64,000 bases of DNA from Oopsacas minuta (GCA_024704765.1 JAKMXF010000055.1:823264-887263); one strand, 5' to 3'; shown: positions 24,410 to 35,626, numbered from the stretch's first letter. Translations and numbers: made by a program. Notes: generated by a model from the letters alone, not told the origin.

Positions 24410-25880
24410 GCCGATGTAGGGGTTCTGGGGGCCCAGGACCCCCAGATCGGAAACCTGGGGTCCACTGAGGAGCTTACTGGGGATCTCTGGCAGATAATTC
24501 GTTCCACTGGGTTACAGAGCGTTCAGCAGAGTTTGTAGTAGGCTTTCCCTTTCTCACACGAAGCCCGAAATGAATAAGGAGTCTAGCGCTCCTCATACTC
24601 TATTAATAAGCCTTAGGCCATCTGTCACCACCACCACCACCATTAAGCATTCACAGATATTGAGGCAAAGAGGCCGCAAAGCGATTATTGTACTTTCTAA
24701 TACTGTTCGCACCCTATCAAGACAAGGAAATTCATTCCGAGGTCACGAAGCAAACGAACGCGGTTATAAACATATTTTATATATTGTTAAACGAAGTGAC
24801 TGTGAGGTTCTCCGAGTGGCTAATTCGCAAGGCGAATGAACATCGGCAGAGCACCAAAACATAATAATCGATACTTTCTACCGAATGACGATAACCAAAG
24901 TGCTAGAAAGAATCAGGAATTGCCCCGAATTCTGAATTTCAGTTAACGAAACAAGCGACATCACTACAACGAGCAGATGTCTATTTTTATCCGCATAGTT
25001 CCAAACGACTTCATACTTGTTGAGCATATTTAGGACTTCATTCAGGTTGACAAGACATGTGGTGATGCACTGTATGGAGCTGTGAAGAATGCTCTCATAA
25101 GAATGAATCTCAAGCCTAGATTAGTGCAGAGGCTAAGGGTTTAATGAAGCTGAAAACATGTTCAAAGGTTTGGTGACACTCATCAAGAGACTTTCTTCTA
25201 GTTGTTTACCCTTACAACACCTGTCATTGCATAAATCCTATTCACCAAGAAGCATGGAAGCCTACATTCGCTCAGCAAGGGATTGATATAGTCAAGGCTA
25301 TCACAGACTACGTGAAAAACTCTCCCAAACTGGAAGCCCAGTTCGAGTCCTATGTCAGTGCGAGGAAATCAACAACTCAACCATGCGTCCTCTGTATATG
25401 ACGCGAAGGGTGTTCTGAAAGGTACCGCTGGAGTTCCTACAAAACTACGAAGGTCTTTTGACATGGTTTGCCTTCCCAGCGACGGAACACAAGGGGGCAA
25501 ACAAAGATCGTTCTGCCAGTGTCACTTTCATTGCGATGTTGAGCAAGGTCTCCAACAATTTTGCTGTTCACTTGATCCAGAAATTGTTTCATTTAGCGCA
25601 CTTCAGAACCCTTCGCTCTCAATTACCGAAATATCTGATAAGATGAATATGCTTCTGTCGACGTTGACTGCCGCAAGATCAGACGAATCTTCGAGAGAAA
25701 TCTCTCGCAGATAATTGCATGGCCAGCGTTCGTTCGAGGACGGTGGTCCAAGGCTGGAGTTACAGGCTGTCCCAAGAGGGTGGAAGCGAGCAAAGCGCCA
25801 CGAATCAGCTTGATAGCTCCGCAAGCGAATCGTTGGAGTGACCGGAGACTCGGATGTGGAACGCATATTCATTTTCAAAC
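24410..25880 (+). pseudogene. hAT/ZMYM1-type transposase relic
   Basis: Fragments in several plus frames follow the order of hAT transposases of the zinc-finger-MYM group. FIQVDKTCGDALYGAVKNALIRMNL (about 25035-25115) matches the block before the second catalytic Asp. Next come HQEAWKPTFAQQGIDIVKAITDYVKNSP (about 25245-25330) and STTQPCVLCI (about 25365), where functional copies have the LRPLCPTRWT box. Last is ..LSITEISDKMNMLLSTLTAARSDE (about 25610-25685). The Asp/Glu-bearing boxes themselves are damaged. A GC-rich hairpin at 24424-24446 may mark the left end. The C-terminal dimerisation region was not seen, so the copy is probably truncated near 25880. Confidence 0.65.
24424..24446. repeat. 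GC-rich hairpin at the left edge of the hAT relic
   Basis: TCTGGGGG and CCCCCAGA form a perfect 8-bp stem with a 7-nt loop, inside the G-rich run GTAGGGGTTCTGGGGG. Such GC-rich sub-terminal hairpins are common at hAT ends. Assignment to the relic next to it is inferred. Confidence 0.45.
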
Positions 25881-26090
25881 AAACAAACTAATATCCGAAT
25901 ATTCGATATATTCGTTTCTTCTCTAGACTTTTTACCAAAAATATTGGCCCCCAAGACAGAAGTTGGTTCATGCAAAGATTGGCACCTATGGTTACAATTA
26001 TGCATAGGAGTAATAATTTCTTAATGATTTTGTTCTTGGCAAACCCACTCAATTGACTCCAGAATTCGACATTAATTGAGTCAATATGTA

Positions 26091-27395
26091 CGAAGGGCAC
26101 TCGAAAAGTTTTGTCGTTTGTTATTAAACCATAAGTATTATCTAATAAAATTATTCTATATATATTAGACTCTTATTAGTTATCTACACAACAAATTTCT
26201 CCAGTTTATCTTTTGTACTTTCCGAATTGCTTGATTTCTAAAGCTATGGCTGTATGTTTCTTCAACCAGAATCTGACCTCACAAAACGCGATTTTAGAGC
26301 GATGATTTTAATTTTGTTCAAATTTGAGAAGAGCCGTTTGGAAATACATGAAACTTTGCAGAAGCACTTCCCAAATATAGTTCCTTGTTTGAGAACAGTA
26401 GAGCGATGGCACTCAGAGTTTATTCATGGAAAATTTATTCTTGAAGATGGTCCCCGTCCTGGTAGGCCCAGTATTACACACACGGTCGAAAATGTAGAGC
26501 TGGTGTTGGACGAAGTAACAAAAGACCCTCATGTTACTTACGCTCAGTTAGAACATGAAACTAAATTGTCATCGGGGAGTATAAACGTCATCTTATATAA
26601 AGAGCTCGGTCTTAGAAAATTATGTGCACGTTGGATCCCGCATTCTTTGTCGTCCGATCAGAAAAAGTGCCGAGTGGACTTTTGCAAAATTATGCTCAAA
26701 AGATTTGTTAATTCAACTTCTAGAGCTGTTTCTGAAATACTCACAGGCGATGAGACATGGATATACCACTATGATCCAGAAACGAAGAGACAATTTAAGG
26801 AGTGGATCGAAGAAGGTGGTTTACCTCCAACAAAGGTCCGAAGAATTAGATCAGTCGGAAAGTAGATGTGAGCGATTTTCTTTAGAGGCAGTGGATTTGT
26901 TGAAGGAATTACACTTGAGGATAAGAAGACAGTCACCGCTGATTGGTGTACCGCAATATGTCTTCCGAAAGTATTCAGTGCTATCGAAAACAACGTGAGA
27001 AGTCAGGTGTCCGAGGAATCCTGCTTCACCACGATAATGCTTCATCAAATACAGCACTAAGAACTCGTGAGTTTTTAGAGAATTATAGGATCGGAAAGCT
27101 ACCTCACCTACCCTACAGTCCAGATCTAGCCTCTTGCGATTTTTAGTTATTCCCAAAGCTGAAAGATCAACTTCGTGTAAGGAGATTTTTCAACAATGAA
27201 GAGTTGGCCGGGGTACTTTCTTAGCAATTGAGGAGATACCCAAAGAAGAATGGAAAATGTGCTTTTATACCTGGTTTAAACGCATAAAAAAGTGTATAGA
27301 GTGTCAGGGCGAGTATTTTGAAAAAATGTGACCATATAATATGTAATACCTACTATATAAGTATATAAACGACAAAACTTTTCGAGTGCCCCTCG
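26091..27395 (+). mobile_element. mariner element, 1305 bp, with intact ends
   Basis: The left end CGAAGGGCACTCGAAAAGTT and the right end (reverse complement CGAGGGGCACTCGAAAAGTT) continue as matching terminal inverted repeats of about 28 bp with one mismatch. They are flanked by the TA dinucleotides at 26089-26090 and 27396-27397. The length is typical of mariner elements. It carries a broken transposase gene. Confidence 0.92.
26254..27331 (+). pseudogene. mariner transposase (DD34D), broken
   Basis: The reading runs from FLQPESDLTKRDFRAMIL through the two DNA-binding helix-turn-helix regions (FPNIVPCLRTVERWHSEF; DPHVTYAQLEHETKLSSGSI) joined by GPRPGRPS. The first catalytic Asp is in LTGDETWIYHYDPETK (about 26745), the second in LLHHDNASSNTA (about 27030), and the third in PYSPDLASCDF (about 27140), giving the 34-residue spacing of mariner. 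It ends CIECQGEYFEKM with a stop at 27329-27331. Breaks: stops TAG at 26863 and TGA at 26869, a frameshift near 26995, a stop after the third Asp (27144), and another frameshift before the C terminus. The usual WVPHEL-type box is WIPHSL. The element is therefore dead but retains all three Asp codons. Confidence 0.92.
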
Positions 27396-27442
27396 TATAT
27401 ATAAATCAAATTGAATTTATCATTCTACAATATTATTGAATA

Positions 27443-27515
27443 CAAGTAAGCTTTGCTTACTTGCGCTGCGCGATACGCGGACACTTAGTATACAAGTGTG
27501 GAGCACTTCGGGTGC
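27443..27515. repeat. Cluster of four tandem hairpins
   Basis: Four perfect stem-loops follow one another within 73 bp: CAAGTAAGC-TTT-GCTTACTTG (27443-27463), CGCG-ATA-CGCG (27469-27479), ACACTT-AGTATAC-AAGTGT (27481-27499) and GCAC-TTCGG-GTGC (27503-27515). The block is more GC-rich than its surroundings and lies between the end of the mariner at 27395 and the foldback element starting at 27621. I do not know this arrangement from any named element. Confidence 0.7.
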
Positions 27516-28390
27516 ATATTGTAATCATATTGACGTACTATTGGTTAAATTCTTATATACATGAATATCAAGCATTGAAAAGAGTTGGAAATTCGGAATA
27601 GCTGCTATGATGACCATACGCAGTCAAGGGACAAAATGATTCTACCGCATAAATATATTGTCATAAATTGTATACTCTTTCCCGCTCCTATATATTATGT
27701 AGTCCATATTCGTAGATGCAATCTAGTAATTTGCATAGAATAACACATGTTTTTCAAGAATTTCAAAAAAATATTTTCGATTTACACTCTTTGAAGGTAG
27801 TGATTATTAATAATGAAAGTATGTAGTAACTCAAACCTATTAAGAATCTAAAATTTCTTACTTGATACTTGAATTCTACTTAGGGGAGTTACCTCAGATT
27901 GAAATTTACAATGGGATTGAACAATTTTGCCAAAGTTATAGAAAAATTTCAATTTATGCCACTTTGTGCAAAAGGTGCACAGGTGGCAGGAAAGAACGCC
28001 ACTACAAGGAAATCAACTAGGGTTATGAGGAATAAGTCAAAGGAATATTTTCGAATGATATGACTAGCTAACCCTTGATTTCCAAAATAACCCCTTGGTA
28101 GCGCCACTTATGCCACCTCGGGCAAATTTGGCACAAATTGTTCAATCCCATTAAAAATTCTAATTGGGAGTAACTCGCCTACGTAGAATTCAAATATCAA
28201 GTCTGAAATTTTAGATTCTTAATAGTTTTTGAATTACCATATGTTTTGATTATCAATAAATATCTAATAATTATTAATGATTAACAACTTCAAAAAGTGT
28301 AAATCGAAAATATTTTAGAAATTCTTGAAAACATATGTTATTCTATACAAATTATTAGATTGCAGCTACGAATATAGACTACACAATATA

Positions 28391-29690
28391 CTGAGTGCTC
28401 AATAAGTTCGAGTAAACTATACAAAGCACTTACAGTAGAGCTAATTTAACGTAACCACATACATACCTAGTGAATCCATACTTCCTAACCAAATTTCAGG
28501 ATTATAAGTACTATACTCGATCTTTTGCAGCCAATTTTATAGTCTTCACTTTCTATATTTTAATATTATGGAAAATTTGAATAAGAGAGATTTCCGTGCC
28601 ATCATTTTCTACAATTTCAAACGTGGATTAAACGTTGCGGATTGCAGTTGTGAGATGTTTCCTATCTTTGGGGATCAAAGTCCAACTCAATCCAACATCT
28701 ACAATTGGTGTCGTCAATCCCGTTTGGGCCACACATCCCTTGACGATGAGTTACGTTCAGGACGTCCAATTACCGCGGTCACCAAGGAGAATATCGACAA
28801 AGTATCGAAGTTAGTAACTGAGGATAGGCAAATCACTGTCAGACAGTTAGCTTTCGAGGTTTCGGTCTCATCGGGGACAATAGAAACCATCTTACGCCAA
28901 CACCTTGAGCTAAAGAGGGTTTGTCTAAGTTGGTCCCCCATTTATTAAATTTTGAGCACAAAAATCGTCAATTAGAATTTTGTCGTTGTATGCTGCTAAA
29001 GTATTCCAAAAAAGATTCGCGACGCTGGTCAGAAGTCATAACTGGTGACGAGACATGGATCTATTATTACGACATTCAATCAAAGCAGCAGAGCTCAAAA
29101 TGGATCTTTGAAGACGAGAAACCAGACACAATTACTAAGCAAACCAGGGCGGTCGGCAGCGAATGTTTGCTGTTTTCTTCTCTACAAGAGGAATAATAGA
29201 ATATGTGATGCTTCCTGAGAAGCACACTATTACTGCAACTTGGTACACTGAAATTGTCTTCCGCAAGTGTTCCAAGCTGTCGAGAAGTTGCGTCCAAAGA
29301 CTAGTCTTCGCGGAATGAAATTCCACCATGACAATGCTCCAGCTCACACTGCACGAAAAACTAAGGACTATATCAAACAATTGGGGCTAGAATTGATCGA
29401 TCATCCACCCTATAGCCCAGATCTAACCCCCTGTGACTTCTGGTTGTTTCCTACTACAAAACGCCATATAAAGGGTAGACGTTTTGATTCGGAAACAGAG
29501 CTGAGCGCCGCATTTTTGGATGCAATTGACCTCATACCAGAAAGTCGCTACTCAAGACTATTTGGCATGTGGTTAAAATGGTGTCAAAGGTGTATTGATG
29601 CTAATGGGGAGTATTTCGAACATTTGAAATAGTATTTTTATTCTATCTGTACTGTAAGCATACTTTTACTCGAACTTATAGAAGACTCGA
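28391..29690 (+). mobile_element. mariner element, 1300 bp, inserted in foldback copy A
   Basis: The ends CTGAGTGCTCAATAAGTTCG and, reverse-complemented, TCGAGTCTTCTATAAGTTCG are matching terminal inverted repeats with a shared ATAAGTTCGAGTAAA core. They are flanked by TA (28389-28390 and 29691-29692). Removing the element and one TA restores ACACAATATATAGGAGC, exactly as in the uninterrupted copy at 58.58 kb. Confidence 0.93.
28568..29632 (+). pseudogene. mariner transposase (DD34D), broken
   Basis: The ATG at 28568 opens MENLNKRDFRAIIFYNFKRG. The helix-turn-helix region and the linker LRSGRPITAV follow, then DRQITVRQLAFEVSVSSGTI. After a frameshift near 28940 come WVPHLLNFEHKNRQLEFC and the first Asp in ITGDETWIYYYDIQSKQQS (about 29045). 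Two more frameshifts (about 29155 and 29255) lead to FHHDNAPAHTARKT (second Asp, about 29330) and PPYSPDLTPCDFWLFP (third Asp, about 29440), with the 34-residue spacing of mariner. It ends DANGEYFEHLK with a stop at 29630-29632. All three Asp codons survive and the breaks are mostly small indels. Confidence 0.92.
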
Positions 29691-29764
29691 TATAGGAGCG
29701 GGAAGGAGCATACAATTTATGACAATAAATTTGTGTCGTTGAATACTTTTGTCCCTTAACTGTA

Positions 29765-30141
29765 CGTTTCGCGTGAATCATAAATTCTATTTAATTTATG
29801 AAGTACAATTTTGTAAAAATGGTCAGAAATAACCTGTATTTCTTTGCACAACGCCTTGGTGCATTTTTATGTTGTGTAAAATGTGAATATTTATAAATGA
29901 ATAGTTTATGAAATTATAATTCACTGTATAATTATTGAGGAAACAATAATTTGGTAACGTGAAAATGTAATGATCAATTTATTACAACAAAAATCAGTTA
30001 AATTTAACCACGTGACATCTGAATAATATCCTACTATACAGCAGTTACATAGGCCAATTATTGCAGAAAATTCAATTAACAAACATAGTTATAGAATTAA
30101 GAAATTGGGATCGAAAGAATTTGCTAAATTTGAAATATTTA
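29765..30141. other. Short spacer, nothing recognised
   Basis: AT-rich DNA between foldback copy A and the DD41D element, with no motifs seen. Confidence 0.5.
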
Positions 30142-31508
30142 CCGGGTGGCACAAAAAATACGGGGCCGTAAACTTTCAACTCCAATCACCAATTATGTAT
30201 CCTAGACTAACCCAAATATTTATGTTCCCTTGTTGCATGATACTTTAGCTTTCCAAAAAATGAAACAATGGAGTGAGATTCAAAGATCTTGGTGTGTCCA
30301 GCATTATTTCCAAACTCGATCTTTCAAGAAGATACGAGAAGAATTTGTGCATAGATTCAATGTCCAAAAAGCACCTTGTAAATCTAGAATACAGGATTGG
30401 GTAAAAAATTCCAGACTGAAGGAATTGTTAATAACCTAAATAGTAAGTCTGATATTCGGGAAAGTCATTCTAGAAGAAAGACTCTACGTAATCAAACCGT
30501 TATCTCTAATGTACGTGATTCTGTTTCCCAATCTCCAAAAAGATCAACGAGAAAGAGAGCTCAATGTTTAGGTTTATCTAGGACTACCCTTCAAAGGGAA
30601 CTTAAATATGATCTTAATCGTTTCCATAGAAGATTCAGACACACCAAATGCTCAAACATGCTGATGAATTAAGGAGAAAAGAGATGACTACTGTTTTGAT
30701 GGAGAAAATTGAGAGCACCAAATCCTTTTTGTCCCATCTCTGGACAACTGACGAAGCCCATTTCCACCTAGATGGTCAGGTGAATTCCAAAAACAACATC
30801 TTTTGGGGCTCTTCACGACCTGATGAAGTTAATGAAACGCCCTTGCACTCACAAAAAGTCACAATGTGGTGTGCTCTCTCAATGAAAGGGATTATCGGAC
30901 CGCTGTTTTTCGAGGAAAGTGGACAAACAGTAACAGTCACGAAGGAACGGTATGTTGATGTGCTGAATAAATTCTGGAATGAATTGGAAACAAGGTATCA
31001 CACATATATACCCAAATCTTGGTTCTAGCAAGATGGTGCTACACCTCATACAGCCAATATCACAATCAGTTGGCTCAAGGAACACTTCAAACACCGTGTT
31101 GTCAGCAAGCGTTGCGAGATTGGTTGGCTTCTTTACTCCCCTGATCTTAGTCCCCCAGATTTTTCTATGGGGCTATTTAAAAGATAGGGTATACAAGGGT
31201 AGACCAAAAACTTTCACAAATTTAAAGCAGAAGATTAAAGATGAGGTAAAGGAGATCAAACGATCAGTCTTGAAGTGGATGATGGAAAATTTTGCTCTGA
31301 GGATGCTAAAATGCAAAAATCAAAGTGGTGGTCACCTAGAACATCTCCTCTGAACTTAGAATATATTTAAGCTTGAAAGCAATTATATTTTGCACATCAC
31401 TTATATACTTACTAAGATTATTGACAGTGAACATCATTAGTCTATAAATAAATATTATGTACAATTGCGGTAAAAATGTCATGTAGCCTGTTTTTTTGGG
31501 CCACCCGG
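30142..31508 (+). mobile_element. Tc1/mariner element of DD41D type, 1367 bp
   Basis: The ends CCGGGTGGCACAAAAAATAC and, reverse-complemented, CCGGGTGGCCCAAAAAAACA are terminal inverted repeats flanked by TA at 30140-30141 and 31509-31510. The same CCGGGTGG terminus recurs at 52564, where only a left end is seen. Confidence 0.9.
30260..31353 (+). pseudogene. DD41D Tc1/mariner-type transposase, broken
   Basis: The reading starts near MKQWSEIQRSWCVQHYF with an N-terminal helix-turn-helix (SFKKIREEFVHRFNVQ). It shifts frame near 30405 (VKKFQTEGIVNN) and again near 30660. The first Asp is in TTDEAHFHLDGQVNSKNN (about 30750), and the conserved GIIGPLFFEESGQTVTV follows. The second Asp follows a stop that replaces the first Gln of QQDGATPHTA (TAG at 31027). 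The third Asp is in SPDLSPPDFFLWGYLKDRVY after a frameshift near 31160. Forty-one residues separate the last two Asp residues, as in the Visitor-like group of Tc1/mariner. It ends GGHLEHLL at 31353. Confidence 0.88.
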
Positions 31509-31510
31509 TA

Positions 31511-32640
31511 GTAAGTTTTGCTTCCTAAAATATTTCGTTACAAATGGATCTGAATATTTTGTGAGATTTCATCAAAATATGTAAATTGATCGTGATAAAT
31601 TTGAGAAGATCACATGTATTAGCACATACTTATAGTTATCGTCAGTCGGATGTTATGGAATAATCGTGATTTTACTTTAAATTAGATCATCTTAAAGATG
31701 GAGTAAATTACGCCGAATTTGGAAATTTCTCACAACACCCATATTCTACAGCTAGGAACATGGCCTAAACGGCAGGAATGGCTCTATAGCTATATTGAAG
31801 CAAAGTTCTGGGAGAATAAGTCAAAGTTATTAATGAAAATGAAATCTATATTCTTATCCCTACAATAATCTAAATTATATCTCTAAATCTCTCTTAAAAA
31901 CTTATATTATCCACATCAAGAAAAATTTGAATCAGATAAAAGTTATTATCTATATTTGGAGCCTTCATTTGGAGAGCAATCCTATAGTTAATGTATTCAC
32001 TCTCGTTCTCTTACCATATTGGTATTTAAAAATACAAATTGAAGTGTTGACCGTCTCTTCAAATCTTATATGATCAAGACAGTTGTTACCATAGGCGCCA
32101 GAACTCAATTAGGTAATGAGAGTTAAACACATGCAAACTCCAAATATTTATTCATCGAATTTTGGATACAATTTATTGTGTTTACTAACAAATCTAATCT
32201 ATAATATAAATGATACCAACAAGTCTTAATTTTTTGCAAGAAGTTTTCCATATTTCTGGAACTGGGAAAAGTTAATTTCTTCTGCACAATAGAATTTCTA
32301 ATAGAATTTCAAACCTGAGACGAAACTTATTACAACTAAGAATAACTACCTCCAAGAATAAATATAAATGTTCAAAGAAATCAATGTAAGTGCTCTAGTT
32401 AAATTCGAGCACACTTGCCACATCACCTCAATATATAATACTAATTAGAATTAGAACATGTAAATTTAGAAAACACATGTCTGGGGATAAATTCAAGTAA
32501 GGTAAGTGAAAATTGACAACCAATATCTATCTCGGCAATGAACAAATCAGAGTTGGTAAAACCACCTTAAAGGATATCAAGTGTGGGTCAAAAGCAATGG
32601 AGAACAAAACGTATTTACGATGCGTAATTTATGAATCACT
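31511..32640. other. Non-coding stretch, nothing recognised
   Basis: AT-rich spacer between the DD41D element and the second MULE relic. Only short open frames were seen. CCATAGGCGCCAG near 32090 also occurs near 10730 and may be a shared transposon end. Confidence 0.4.
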
Positions 32641-32649
32641 GTGAAGGGA

Positions 32650-33960
32650 GAGTGAATTGAACAACGAATCGAACCTAGTCACTCCTAAATCACCCCATAA
32701 TGCGGTCAAAGAATGCAATTCAGAGGTGTATGAATTGAAAGCAAAATGCAAGAATATGACCCAAGGCATGGATGAAAGCTTAAGGGAAATATTTGACGGT
32801 ACAACTAGGACTAGTTTGGCTGCATCTGAAATGTCATTTTAGGAAGTTGAATCTTCCATGTATCGTGCTAGAAGGAAAATGCAGACTAAGATATGTCTGA
32901 GAGTAGAGGAGTTCTCTCAAGTACTACCAGATTCTAGTTTTGATCAACATCCTATATTCACTGTTCTAATAGATAATGCCACAGCTGTCGTTATTACGTC
33001 ACAAAAATAGTGAATTTCTTGTCTGAAGTTATTCATATCCAATTTAATGGGACTTTCTACACTGTTCCATTCCAATATTATCAATTGTGGACAATATTTA
33101 TCACTGTTGGAACAAATCCTTTCCAGGAATCGATTGTCAGATGAACTCAGAAGAGGAGAGGCTATAAAAATCGATTTTAGATTGTATATGTTCTAAAATT
33201 CCTCACTTTCGAACTAAAATGGCAATATCTGATTGGGAAATAGCAGCACGCAAAGTTTGTAAAAGCAATTACCCTGAAATAAAATATGTGAGTATTGGTT
33301 TCATTTAACACAAAGGATTTGGGCCAAAATTTAAAAAACAGGCTCAACACAAGGTTTCTAATGTAATGTTGGAATCCCAATATACAAGAGCATTAATGTC
33401 GATACCTTATCTTCCTGCATAACTTATCCACTCTACATTTGATATTTTGCAATAACCTGTTGTTTTACAACTTGAAAGGCCAAAACTTGAAATGTTATCT
33501 AAGTATTCAAAAAAAGATGGATACTGCAAATTGATCCGAAAGAACTTTTTGTTTTGATACTCAAGATACGACAAAAAACACTGCTGAAAGCTACCACGAA
33601 TGCTGAAGGCAATAGTGGAGACTTCTCATCCAAGAATTTTGAACTTCCTTTCTATATTGAAAAATATAATCGAAGACACAGTAAATGATATAGACTGATT
33701 AAGACTTGGAAAATTATACTCAGGCCTACAAAGAGAAAAATATACTAAAATCAAAGCAGCGAGGGGATTATAAGCAAAGACTTCAAGATGGCATATTTAC
33801 ACCTCTACAATATCTAGCAGCAATCAGTAAAAGTAATGGAGCTAGTAACATAGTTGCTCTTGAGACACAGCTGTCGGATACTTCAGATGATGTGGAAGAT
33901 TATAATCGTGGTGGTGATGAAATGGCGGCAATTCCAGGAATTTGTACAATATGCTGAAAC
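32650..33960 (+). pseudogene. Second MULE relic (FLYWCH/MULE type)
   Basis: A first open piece (32657-32842, continuing past one stop to about 33007) has the pattern that follows the FLYWCH finger in many MULE proteins: SPHNAVKECNSEVYELKAKCK, then MYRARRKMQTKI. Downstream, plus-strand frames read FNGTFYTVPFQYYQLWTIF (about 33040-33100; in active copies an Asp precedes GTF), KIDF (about 33168), then WFHLTQRIWAKI or FKKQAQ variants (about 33295-33340) and RALMSIPYLPA (about 33390-33420). These match the D-G-T-F, D-F-E and C-x-F-H blocks of MULE transposases in order. Another piece (33706-33957) gives the C-terminal tail. There are many frameshifts and stops. It differs in sequence from the MULE-OTU relic at 1.4-4.9 kb. 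Confidence 0.65.
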
Positions 33961-34279
33961 CGCGCACAGAAACGTGGGCATTCCTGCCATTCAGACACAC
34001 AATCAGTTGCATAAGCTGTAGTAATACGATAGGGCGATTAGACCAATCCTGTCCAGTGATTAGTTGCAAAATTGAAAGTATATTCCAAATCAATATTCAA
34101 AAAGATTTACTAGTTCAATATCTATCCTCTTCATTCAATATTATGAATTTCCTTCTATTCCCCATCTCTTCATTGATTATTAGGTACTTCAAAATATTAC
34201 TTTAGTATTCAATCAGTAAATTCGATCTTTCGCTAAAAAAGCTAAATAAAGTCGATCTATGGACAATATAGCTTAAATA

Positions 34280-35626
34280 CAGGGTGTTAAGAAATTGAGG
34301 CCCTCCCTATCTCTCGAGATCTAATGCTACCATAGTATTTTTACATTGTTAAATATATAGCTTTTCACTTGATTTGTACTTTAATATACCAGGAGTTATA
34401 TTTAGTAGGTAGCTTTTTCTAGTTCATTAACTTTTTGTGCATATTTTGACCCAATCTTCTATTGTCTTCACAATTAGTTAATACCATGGTCAAAGAAGCT
34501 AGTCTAGCAGTGCGTAATCAAGCAATAGGCATGTTAAAAGCCGGGCAGACGCAGAAAAGTGTCGCAATACATTTTGGCACAAATGTACGTACCGTTTGTC
34601 GGTGGTGGTTGAGGGCATATTGTGGAAACAGCCTCGAGAATAGGCAAGGCCGAGGAAGAAAACCGGCGATAGGAAAAGTACCGAAAATAGTTATTGCTAA
34701 AACATTAGGGAAAAAGATGAAATCAACTCGCAAAATATCCCAGCTCTTAAAGTCTAAGGGTTTTCAACTTTCCCATGTAACTGTGCATACATATTTGCGG
34801 AAAAATCTAGGTGTAAAGCCGTATAAGCCACAGTTACAGCCCAAATTGACCGAAAAACAGAAATTCGCTCGATTAACCTTCTGTTTGGCACGAAAAAATT
34901 GGTCAATTAATGATTGGCGCAATGTACTTTTCTCTGATGAATCTCCATTTGAGTTGTACCATTCACCGAATCGGCAGAACGACAGAGTTTGGTTAGCAGA
35001 CAGAGAAAAAGTTGTACCTACGGAAAAAGTGAAGTTTCCTGGAAAATTGCAGGTTTGGGCATGATGTCCTATAATGGCCTATCAAACCTTCACATAATCC
35101 CTAGTGGGCAGACAGTAACAACAATATACTATCTAGAAGAGGTTCTGAAGAAGACGATGATGTCTGCAATGCATCGAGATAGAGATACAGGTGGAGTAAC
35201 TGAGAGGAAATTATTGTCGGACATATCGGCTGCCATTTTTCAACAGGATGGTGCCCCGGCACACACGTCCAAAAAACACAGGAATGGCTAGGAGAGAACT
35301 TTCAAAACTTCTGGCCCAAAGGTATTTGGCCTGCCAACTCCCCTGACCTGAGTCCTATAGAGAATCTATGGTCAATAATCCAAACCGCCATCAATTCTTT
35401 TCAGCCGGTAACTAATCTAAAAACGCTCGAAAAACAACTAATTTCAGCTTGGAGACATATTTCACCTGAAGTTTTGGACAAATTGATAGCCAGTATGCCA
35501 GATCGGATAAGTAAATGTATACAACTAAAGGGTGGATATATTGGGAAATAAATGTATGTGTTTAGAGATTATTTATAGACTAATCATTGAGTTAGTATTA
35601 GAGGGCATCAATTTCTTAACACCCTG
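34280..35626 (+). mobile_element. Tc1-like element of DD37E type, 1347 bp
   Basis: The left end CAGGGTGTTAAGAAATTGAG and the reverse-complemented right end CAGGGTGTTAAGAAATTGAT continue to GCCCTC, a 26-bp terminal repeat with one mismatch. TA flanks both sides (34278-34279 and 35627-35628). Confidence 0.94.
34486..35551 (+). pseudogene. DD37E Tc1-like transposase with two frameshifts
   Basis: The ATG at 34486 starts MVKEASLAVRNQAIGMLKAG. A helix-turn-helix follows (KSVAIHFGTNVRTVCRWW), with GRGRKPAIGKV as the linker. The first Asp is in LFSDESPFELYHSPNRQNDR (about 34935). A frameshift near 35055 (GKLQVWA to GMMSYNGL) and a one-base loss in an A run near 35270 break the gene. The second Asp is in FQQDGAPAHTS and the Glu in SPDLSPIENLW. 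Thirty-seven residues lie between Asp and Glu when the A-run shift is corrected. The last residues are GGYIGK with a stop at 35549-35551. This is the least damaged transposase gene in the window. A related copy lies at 46107-50400. Confidence 0.92.

Larger units (their letters stand above)
27621..29762. mobile_element. Foldback element copy A, split by a mariner
   Basis: Left arm (27621 to about 27990) and right arm (about 28130-28390, continuing at 29691-29762) are inverted repeats around an asymmetric centre. The ends CAGTCAAGGGACAAAA and its partner TTTTGTCCCTTAACTG are terminal inverted repeats starting with CAGT, next to TA. Both arms and the centre match the middle of the giant palindrome at 57761-58659. 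Without the mariner insertion the element is about 840 bp. It has no coding capacity. The CAGT ends and TA suggest a Tc1/mariner-type non-autonomous element, which is inference. Confidence 0.8.

Noticed and set aside
24627-24645. Short CAC trinucleotide run
   Set aside because: Only about five units inside the hAT relic; too short to be a notable microsatellite.
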